Positions 10,201 through 17,900 of a stretch of 64,000 nt of DNA are shown in pieces. The notes under the pieces were generated by a model. It made no database searches. It saw only the letters and a program-made list of their open reading frames with translations, and was not told where the DNA came from. This DNA comes from Thalassotalea crassostreae (GTDB taxonomy: Bacteria > Pseudomonadota > Gammaproteobacteria > Enterobacterales > Alteromonadaceae): positions 2,294,001-2,358,000 of the forward strand of contig NZ_CP017689.1 in NCBI RefSeq assembly GCF_001831495.1, read 5' to 3'. Numbering within the stretch: position 1 is the first letter of the stretch; every line of letters starts with the position of its first letter. The position numbers and the translations under genes are program-made.

Positions 10201-10422
10201 CTTTCCGTCTTCATCGGACATGATTGATTTTGAATACCCTGTTTGAGTATTAATAATGGTGATTTCAACACCATTAACCGGCATGTCCTGTGCAGAAATA
10301 GTTTGACCGGCGATATGACCAGTCGTGGTGTCCGCCATAGCAACTGGCGAAGATAACGCCGCAACGACCGTTGCGGCAACTAAGGTTTTAGAAAACCTTT
10401 TTGTCATTAATAAATTATTCAT
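7288..10422 (-). CDS. Oar-like TonB-dependent receptor
   Basis: A 1044-residue outer-membrane receptor. The start ATG at 10422 has a good Shine-Dalgarno (TAGGT, 7-8 bp upstream). A signal peptide (to about residue 30, SSPVAMA) is followed by a carboxypeptidase-regulatory-like Ig domain (about 33-120, GHIAGQTISAQDMPVNGVEI), a plug domain (about 125-250, YIDGINITDS, GFSAEYGRAVGIISATTKSG) and a long beta-barrel ending in the C-terminal Phe typical of BAM substrates (FSVSAKF). This N-terminal Ig plus plug layout is that of Oar-type receptors. Family knowledge says such receptors import large ligands or support protein secretion using TonB energy. It lies 24 bp after the M36 protease gene on the same strand, which suggests uptake linked to extracellular proteolysis. 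The ligand is unknown. Confidence 0.9.
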   Translation of the reverse strand: MNNLLMTKRFSKTLVAATVVAALSSPVAMADTTTGHIAGQTISAQDMPVNGVEITIINTQTGYSKSIMSDEDGKFRFPLLPAGIYNIYATKDGFMVTEQEGVNVGVGGKTVIDLAMNEEGMERIEVRASTIAAIDVTKTESGLVISKDELELLPVPRDMNSVALLAAGNNKGDSAFGNLVSFGGSSVAENAYYIDGINITDSRTGLGQSDLPWEMYESFEIKTGGFSAEYGRAVGIISATTKSGTNEFHGGVNARYIPDSLREDRPDVLRNDVGAELYGTDYFTINHGRTYEKTDLDVWASGPIIKDKLFFYAIYNPLFETRENASLWSYTETDSSDALWATKFNWNISSDHRLDFTYFNDERDYEISSRPYDLSNKRIGQYYFHGRVVEPVAGNTNPRYKSTVGGENYSLKYTGYLTEDLTMTAMIGHNETGSSDRSLNNEEQTRIVDGKTGIILYGPSTNSYGSSRDSRDQYRVDFDYYLGDHSLRFGIDVEELESYVDRHQYGQGSYTFTLSTDNMVNFLEGNSDYIYQLDSNIVSSVDLNNNGTYETENFALYIQDEWQVTDDVTINMGLRYDEFTNKNINGDDFITMDGQIAPRLALAWDVFGDGESKFTASYGRFYLPVATNTNIRLAGEELYIINRDTQNEPIPQSEFENISEILGDPERTLIAADGTLNDTRQLVDKNIDPMYQDEFMLSFEQSIEDYVWGVRATYRDLGSSIEDVTVQDGLAAYLDAEFGESCAACAPSQAAMYVLTNPGNDVSIWVDSDNYVDQDGNLVEGPKAGRQITIPNEYLKYPEAKRQYIAWDLKFERPWQNDYTFSAKYTWSHSWGNSEGLVDSDLGQRDAGATQSFDYAALMDHSYGDLPNDRRHTLKVNGAYRIDDNWTVGVNATWQTGRPNNCFGYHPGGEGTDVPEIYGPTSFYCEEEVIDPDSDPENPSYIAESVPSPRASKGRTPNTFTLDLSLTYSTEIYGFDTTAQLQVQNLFNEITPTSYYETGEVNNITLPRLKEINPDLIANENPDYGLVTSTTAPRYVEFSVSAKF

Positions 10423-10446
10423 AATTTTACCTAAAATATCCGCAAC

Positions 10447-13400
10447 TTATTTATTATTAGAAAGGGTCAACGCATAACGTTGACGAATTGCGAACATTAG
10501 TGTGAATACACCTAAAATCCAGCCGAAACTACCGCTACTCGAAACATTAGAACTGTATGGCTCGATTGTTACCGTATAAGTCGAAGTCGTCGATTTATCA
10601 CTGTCACTAGCCGTCATTTCAAAGGAAACTGTCGTTGTTTCAGTAATGTTTGGGGCAACAAATTCAATGGCGTCAGATTTCGCACCATCAAATTCAACTG
10701 CGTCACCAGACACTTGCTGCCAATTGAAAGTTAAACTGTCTCCATCAAGGTCTTCAGTGACGGAATTAATCACCACTAATGCACCTTCTTTTACTGTCAT
10801 ATCAGCGCCTTGAGAAGTAGGTGCGACGTTAACGTCACGCACAATAATTTCAACTGTCTCAGATTTTTCGTTACCAGACGCATCTGTTGCAGTTACTTTA
10901 AATATCAGCAATGAATTTCTGCTGATAATCGGCGAAACAAAACTAAGGTTGCCATCATTTGATTGTGTAAATTCGGCAGTTGGACCTGATAATTGCTCCC
11001 AGGTGAATGTCACTGCTTCATTATCAAACTCAATAGCTGATGCCGATGTTGAGATTAACGACTGATTGCCAGCACTGTCTTTTTCATCAACGGTGATGCG
11101 ATTCACAGTATTGATCATAGGTGCTCGATTGCCACAGCTTTCACCTTGTTCAGCTACCGCGATAGAAAACGCAGGTTTAACGGTGTTAAAAAATTCGAAA
11201 TCATCGATAAACCAACCTAAGGTAGGGGATTGTTCATCGGTACCAATGGCAAAGCGGACTTTTACACGTTTACCATTGACTTGGCCTTCAGGAATAGTAA
11301 TGGTAACTAATTCACCTTTCGGGTTTGTCGAGCCGGTGTAAGCCATACGATAGCCTAATGGATTTTGCGCTTTTGCTTCACTCTCAGTGAACGTGCCATG
11401 TAGAACATTGGTATACGGTGAAGACATATGAGCATTTAGGCTAGTGACATCTTGCCATTCACCACCGTTAACACTTACTTCAATAACGCCGCCGTCCCAA
11501 TATTCGCGGATCCATGGCGCGTCATCTAACGATTCGGCAGCTCTGTAATCGGCAACTTCAAATTCATGGATATGGAAAAACTCAAATTTAAATTCACCGC
11601 TTTCGTTTACTTCAACTTCTGGTGACTCAAGGGCAGTAAAAGCGCGAGTTGGGCTAGCGCCGCCCCAGAACATTTGCTCTTGACGAATATCAAGTGCATC
11701 AGAACCAAATTTGCTATCGAGTAACCAAGGGAACACGGCAACACCATAAGATTCTACAGACACATTTTCCGTCACTGGCAGCCAATCAGCATCCACGGCT
11801 ATATTATTTTCAAAACGCGTGAGATTATTCTGATTTGCTAGGATATCCGTTTGCGCACTCATCCAGGCACTGCCCGCAGGCGGCATTAACACATCAACTT
11901 CCGTGTTTTCAAAGGCTAGATCAAAACGTACTGTCGACATAGGCTCAGCACTATGTAGTGTCATTTCGAAAGAAAAATCAACGTAACTACCGTATTCACC
12001 TGAAAAATCAATGTTTAATACATTATCAGGGCGAACGACTCCGTTTTGACTGATAGTGACATCGTCAATGGTATTGATGATGGCTTTAGTGCCGGTAAAT
12101 GGCTCTCGACTTAAGTCTTTCAACTTCATTGTGATTTTAACGGTCTCACCAACATCAAATGACTCGTCAAGATCACAATAGGCGCCAATGTCACCAATAA
12201 ATTGATAATCGGCGCTGATATCTTCTACAGAAAACGCAGGATAAGAGGTGGCAAAACTTTCAACGACTTGTTCAAACAAAGCATCGGTACGCTCCGGTGC
12301 AACCGCTCCTAATCCAAATCCTCGTTTCGCAAAGGCACGCACCATGATATCGAAGTCTTTCTCGTCCGTAGCTGCTGTTACCGCTAAAAGCGCATCACGA
12401 GCTTCAATATAAGTTGGCCAATAAGGCGTTACTTTTAAGCTAGCTACTAAGTATTCTTTCATGCGAGTTTCAATCATATCGAAACTCAAATCGCGACGTT
12501 CATTATGCAATGCGATATATACATCCCATAAAGCAGAAGCCCAAACTTCACCTGCCGCGTGTACTTCGTTATTTGGAATATATTGACCGCTATAATAGGT
12601 ACCCACTTCACGCGGTAGTTCCGCACTAAAAGCGATATGACCTAATGTTAATGGGTTAATATTCATGTCCGTTGTGTATGGGTAACGACGAATGCCTTCT
12701 TTAAATGAGATATTACCGATAAGATTTCGGCCGACAAATGTAGACATTGGGTTATGACCTTGGAATAACTCATTACCTAGAATATTTCGGTCAGATTCTT
12801 TCAGTTGCAACATCATCGCGATAAAGTCACTCCAACCTTCACCCATTGAAGCGCCCTGCCATTGCATTAAACCAAAACCATTGTGGATTAAACGGTTAGT
12901 TAAATAGTGCCCCCACTCGTGACTTACTATGGTGGTATCAAATGCACTGTGATTCTGATCTGTCTTAACAACAACATCGATCGTCACGCTATTACCGGCA
13001 TCAAGTGACAACAGAATATTTTCAGCATCTTCATAGGATAAAAACACACCTGGAATTGTTACATCTGAAGCATCGTCATTTGGCCCTAAGCCCATATTGA
13101 TAACGCCACCAATTTGACCTGCACTGTTTTCTTGACCTTGTTTTACATGGTTATAAACAAAGTAACCTACGGCACCAGCTTTTTGAGCATTTAAAGACTT
13201 TTGTAAGAAGCTACATTCACCACGAGAAATAACAGCAATTTTACCCGCTATCTCTTCAGCATTAATTGCTGGTTCACATAAATCTGCCGCGACCCCTTCG
13301 TCATCAAAAGCATAAGCGAGTTCATTTTCAACTATTTCGGTATCTGGATCATCGATCATTTCAAACGTAGAAGGACCAAATACTGAACGACCAAAACGAT

Positions 13401-14919
13401 CCGGAGAAAAAATGTCCCCTTCTTCTTGGCCAATAAGTCCTCTTACATCAAAAAGTAACTCATATAAGCCCCATGTATACATGCGCATGACAGGCGTTTG
13501 ACCATCAGGAGGTGTCATCATTGACGCATTATTAGCACCGTTGAAGTCGACTCGAGCTTCTAGGGAATCATTACCTAAACCACCACGACCATAATTGTCT
13601 TTTTGCGCATTTCCTGATTGTTCATCAAAGCCTGCGTCATACCAAATATTATGCATATAGTTGTTTACATAAAACAACTGAGTAAGGGCTGAGCGAATAT
13701 TATGAGGATCCGATGCTGGCAAATTGTAATTATAAGAATAATTAAATGTGCCTGGAGCACTCGTAGTTAAATAAAAGTCTCGCTGTGGGTCGCCCTCTTT
13801 GGCAATGGTAAAGCCTTCAGGCGCGACAACATCAGCCATCGCACGAACATTGTTGCCATCAGCGACTATTTGATACGGTTCTAGCCATGGGTCATTAGTA
13901 CTTATACCAGTATTAATTACTGAAACGTATTGGTCTTCTACAAGGTGGTCGGTGTATAAACCGTAGGCATGAGGGTCAACTCCATTAGGATAAGGTGACG
14001 CTTCAATGCTTGTAGGCGTATCAAATGGTCGATAAGGCGAGGTATCATCTGCATATACTTTATAACGATATTCATGGTTTGCTTGCAAAGAACCTTTGTG
14101 AAGAACTCGTAAGTCTCGTGCTGAGATAAAGTACCCTTGCATGGTACTTTCTTGAGTTTGAGAATCTACCGTTGAGACATTAATCATATAAGCGGCTTCT
14201 ACGCCGCGCCCTGTTGGGTAATAAACAAATTTAGCAGCAGCATTATCTATGGCCCATGATTTGCCATCAACAAAGTCAGATTGGTTAACAACTTTATAGG
14301 TATCAAAACCGTTATCGCTAACAACATTATCTAAATCCGACGCATTAACGTTTACATTACTTTCTAAATAAGCCTGTATAATTGCGCTTTTCGAAGATTT
14401 TAGCAGCGTAGAAGATTGAGATTGTGCGCCACCGTTAATCGTTGCAAATGTACCAGTACTTGCAACAAGTCCTAGTTGTTGATTCATTATGATGTTTATT
14501 TCACTACCAATAACATCAACGCCATTTACTTGTTGTTTGTACTTTACAATGATCGGCCCTTTACCGGTGTCATGTATTTGTGCAACGACCGAATCACTGG
14601 CACCATTATCGATATAGCCATGTTTGCTAGCAATTTTCGCAAACACTCGCTTTCCAGCTTTTTGTATTTGTGCAGTTTTATCAACAACCAAGTTTAGCTG
14701 TGCTTCATTGGGTTGCGATTGCTCAAACCATTGCACCGTATTTTTGCCAAATTCATTGCTAAGATTTTTCATTTGCTCAGGTTTAACAACAGACTGACTT
14801 GAAGAAGCGGATAGCAACTGATTATTGTCGTTAAACGAATGCTGAACTGTTGCAGCTAGCGCATTAACGGACAATGCACTACTAATCGCTAACACAACAT
14901 TTAATTTTCTATATAACAT
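10447..14919 (-). CDS. Secreted M36 (fungalysin-like) metalloprotease with PA and PKD-type domains
   Basis: The start chosen is the ATG at 14919: it follows a GGA Shine-Dalgarno and gives a clean signal peptide (MLYRKLNVVLAISSALSV...), whereas the in-frame start at 14958 lies inside a strong hairpin. The resulting protein has 1490 residues. A propeptide precedes the catalytic domain with the zinc motif HEWGH (about residues 667-671) and downstream GEGWSD glutamate motif, as in M36 peptidases. A PA domain (CEPAINAEEIAGKIAVISRG) is inserted before HEWGH. The C-terminal part has two PKD/Ig-like repeats and ends in a Ser/Gly-rich stretch, a hydrophobic helix and basic residues, resembling a GlyGly-CTERM sorting tail. 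It probably degrades extracellular protein. It sits between the S8 protease and TonB receptor genes. Confidence 0.88.
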   Translation of the reverse strand: MLYRKLNVVLAISSALSVNALAATVQHSFNDNNQLLSASSSQSVVKPEQMKNLSNEFGKNTVQWFEQSQPNEAQLNLVVDKTAQIQKAGKRVFAKIASKHGYIDNGASDSVVAQIHDTGKGPIIVKYKQQVNGVDVIGSEINIIMNQQLGLVASTGTFATINGGAQSQSSTLLKSSKSAIIQAYLESNVNVNASDLDNVVSDNGFDTYKVVNQSDFVDGKSWAIDNAAAKFVYYPTGRGVEAAYMINVSTVDSQTQESTMQGYFISARDLRVLHKGSLQANHEYRYKVYADDTSPYRPFDTPTSIEASPYPNGVDPHAYGLYTDHLVEDQYVSVINTGISTNDPWLEPYQIVADGNNVRAMADVVAPEGFTIAKEGDPQRDFYLTTSAPGTFNYSYNYNLPASDPHNIRSALTQLFYVNNYMHNIWYDAGFDEQSGNAQKDNYGRGGLGNDSLEARVDFNGANNASMMTPPDGQTPVMRMYTWGLYELLFDVRGLIGQEEGDIFSPDRFGRSVFGPSTFEMIDDPDTEIVENELAYAFDDEGVAADLCEPAINAEEIAGKIAVISRGECSFLQKSLNAQKAGAVGYFVYNHVKQGQENSAGQIGGVINMGLGPNDDASDVTIPGVFLSYEDAENILLSLDAGNSVTIDVVVKTDQNHSAFDTTIVSHEWGHYLTNRLIHNGFGLMQWQGASMGEGWSDFIAMMLQLKESDRNILGNELFQGHNPMSTFVGRNLIGNISFKEGIRRYPYTTDMNINPLTLGHIAFSAELPREVGTYYSGQYIPNNEVHAAGEVWASALWDVYIALHNERRDLSFDMIETRMKEYLVASLKVTPYWPTYIEARDALLAVTAATDEKDFDIMVRAFAKRGFGLGAVAPERTDALFEQVVESFATSYPAFSVEDISADYQFIGDIGAYCDLDESFDVGETVKITMKLKDLSREPFTGTKAIINTIDDVTISQNGVVRPDNVLNIDFSGEYGSYVDFSFEMTLHSAEPMSTVRFDLAFENTEVDVLMPPAGSAWMSAQTDILANQNNLTRFENNIAVDADWLPVTENVSVESYGVAVFPWLLDSKFGSDALDIRQEQMFWGGASPTRAFTALESPEVEVNESGEFKFEFFHIHEFEVADYRAAESLDDAPWIREYWDGGVIEVSVNGGEWQDVTSLNAHMSSPYTNVLHGTFTESEAKAQNPLGYRMAYTGSTNPKGELVTITIPEGQVNGKRVKVRFAIGTDEQSPTLGWFIDDFEFFNTVKPAFSIAVAEQGESCGNRAPMINTVNRITVDEKDSAGNQSLISTSASAIEFDNEAVTFTWEQLSGPTAEFTQSNDGNLSFVSPIISRNSLLIFKVTATDASGNEKSETVEIIVRDVNVAPTSQGADMTVKEGALVVINSVTEDLDGDSLTFNWQQVSGDAVEFDGAKSDAIEFVAPNITETTTVSFEMTASDSDKSTTSTYTVTIEPYSSNVSSSGSFGWILGVFTLMFAIRQRYALTLSNNK

Positions 14920-14950
14920 AAAATTTCCAATTCTTACTTTTATAAAAAGC

Positions 14951-14987
14951 TTATTCACACCTGTTTATCACTAACAGGTGTGAATAA
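14951..14987 (-). terminator. Perfect 15-bp hairpin between S8 and M36 protease genes
   Basis: TTATTCACACCTGTT and its exact complement are separated by 7 nt, immediately downstream of the S8 gene stop and followed on the minus strand by AAGCTTTTT. It looks like an intrinsic terminator or mRNA-processing hairpin between genes of one series. It could set a lower level of M36 and receptor expression relative to S8. Confidence 0.75.
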
Positions 14988-14990
14988 TTA

Positions 14991-17900
14991 TTATTTTTTC
15001 AAAGACTTACGATTAACTAGAGAAAGACTTAATAGCAGCATTAGCCAATATGCAGCACCGCCACTTGGTTCTTTTCTGCCTTTTACAGCCTCTTCAACCT
15101 GAGTAACATCAACAGTAAACATTTTGCTTACTTCAACATTGCCATCGGACACAGTTAATGTGTAGGTATGCGTTCCAGCATCGAGTCTAGAAAGGTTTAA
15201 AGAAGGATTATTAATTTGTGTTTGATCTAAATTATCACCAGTCCAGTGATAACTAAGTTCGTCATTATCAATATCTTTTGTGAAGGTAACTATCTGCACA
15301 AACTCATCAGACATAATGTCGTAATGATCCGTTTCAAATAAAATCTCTGGCGCATCATTTACATTATCAACACTCACCATAAACGTTGTAGAAACGCTAT
15401 CTTGCGGATTATTTTGATTAGTCAGTGTTAGTGACACAGATACTGGTTTAGTGGTGAAATAATCTGCAGCTGATGTCACTGTTAACAACAATTGGTTATT
15501 CTCAAGGGTATGATCAATATTGATATTTTCATCACTAAATTCGATGTCGACAAACAAGTTATTGCTAGCAACACTAATCGGAATGAATTTAGGCGTAGAG
15601 TCTTCAACAAGGGTAATTGACGACAATGTTTCAATCGTTAATAAAGAGCCTACAGAAATTGATTTTTGATTTTCAAACTCAAGACCTGACGAAAGATTTT
15701 TAACATTAAATGTTAATATTTCGCCAACTAGCGCGTCATCGCTAACTTTGACTTTAAAGTCGATGCGACTGGCGGCTGACTCTGGCCCTTTATAATCAAA
15801 ACAAACAACTCTATCGTTTTGGATTGCTGAAAATATTTCAATTTTATCCGCAGCTTTTGCTGAATTAAAGTACTCCGCGCCGTGGTATAAGCCACCAAAA
15901 GTATTTTTGTAACCTTCGGAGCCAACTAGACCAACGTTCGCATCATAAAGCGCGTCGTTAAATAGTTTGCCGTCATTATAAGTTCGCTCTACATCATCAA
16001 TCAGCGCTCTGCGTATGTCGTTATAAGCAATGATAACTTCAAACTCACCTGGTTTATTTTTCGCTTCACCGGTTTCAAGAAATACTTGGAAGTCATAATT
16101 ATCGGTGCCGTAGTAATCCATTTTTGATGAATGTGTAGCATTTCTAAAGCCAACTTCACCATCATTAAAAGTACATGAAAATTCTTTCTTGCCTTCATTG
16201 TTTAAAATTAATTCTTCGTTTTCACAAACCTGCTCCCAACCAGTCATAGCATTGTCATAGTTAACGACAACTTTATTGCCAAGTGTGGCAACACTAATAC
16301 CAGACTGTGGTTTATCCGCCGTTGCTGTTGGTCTAAAAGGTACTATAAACTGTTGTTCAGAACCGTTTGCACGCCATAATGGTGCAATAGCATCTACAAG
16401 CTGTGAGCCATTCATACCACCGTCATAAGCAAAATCTAACGCTCTATTTTGATTCGGTAGTAACGTGCCTAGAGGATTGGCTGAATCAAAATGATGTAAG
16501 CCAATAAAGCCATTACCAAATAAATATAGATATCGACTTTGTGAAAATTCACTATTACCAAAGAAAGTGATCCATGGCGCTTCATTGTCTTGGCCTTTAA
16601 AGACTTCTTCTAAATCAATAACTACGTGTTCACGATCAATATATTCTTGACCGTTATCATCAATCGTCGCCATCCAGTTAAACGGTCCCCATTGGTCATG
16701 ATGCACACGCTTAGCCCATTCACTATCTGTCTCTGGTTCGCCGTCTTCATTTAAACGACGCGGGTTAGATATAATAGTTGTTGCCAATGGTGATAATAAA
16801 TAATCTTTCGGATTATCTTCGCTATCACGCATCGCACTACCTGTAATTGGTGTTAAACCTAGGTCAAGATAACCACCATCAGTTTGATCTTGATAATCAG
16901 GTGTTCGACAAAGGGCATCTGTTTCATTGGTCGTAACAATATAATCACGGGTTAATTCTTTGGCTGATTTCATTGTTCCTTGTACATGCAAATTGCCATC
17001 TCGGACAAAAGGAGTTAATGAAGCGTAGTCATGATTAATCACTGAAATTGAGTTGCTGATGATTTCTAATCCATTCGGAACTTGCGCACGTAGATTAAAC
17101 AAACGATCGTCAACACTCTCGTTTTCGTTAAATACAAGTGCCATATCAAGTGTCGCACCTGGCGTCACTTGCTCAGGCTTAGACACTAAAACAACATTCG
17201 CGGCGTCAGCCATACGGTTGATGTCTAGGTTGATGGTTTTGTGATTATCTATTGCATTAAATGCCGTATAAACATTTTGACCAGCTGTTAAATCTAAATC
17301 CCAATGAACAGTTACTTCTTTGCTATTAACATCGCCGGTAATAGACACATTTTCTGCAACTGAATCGGTTACGACACCAGTATAACTAGAGATGGTCGTC
17401 GTAAGTTCATCAGTCCAAAACTCAGCATAAGTTGGATCCGATGAGATGGACCATTGGTACATTACCCAATAATCATCTGCGATTGGATCTGAGATTGAAC
17501 AAAAATTATTAGACCCTACAGTGTCACCATTGGTTGAAAACGCTGAGGTAAAATCTGAAATACAGATAATCTCATCTCTGAAATCGACAAACTTATTGTT
17601 GTTTAAGTCACGACCTATGGCCACTTTCACCGATGTTTTTCGATTGTTGTCTAAAAACAGACGCTTAGCAACATTACCCGCTTCAGCGATTAACCGTTTG
17701 TCACCATCGGCTACTCTGATCCATTCCACATAAGCGGTATTGTTTGAAATATGCTCCTCGACATTAAATATTGACTGCACGCAATATGTCGGGCTAAACA
17801 GATAACAACTCATGTCATCCCAGCTAGACACTGGCTTTAATAGACTTTCAACGGCTTCAACAATGGCTGGTTGATATACGGTAAAGTCTGGCGTCGTCAC

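Noticed and set aside
14920..14958. Upstream in-frame start for the M36 protease
   Set aside because: It lies within the stem of a perfect 15-bp hairpin and would mask the signal peptide; the ATG at 14919 has a better ribosome-binding site.
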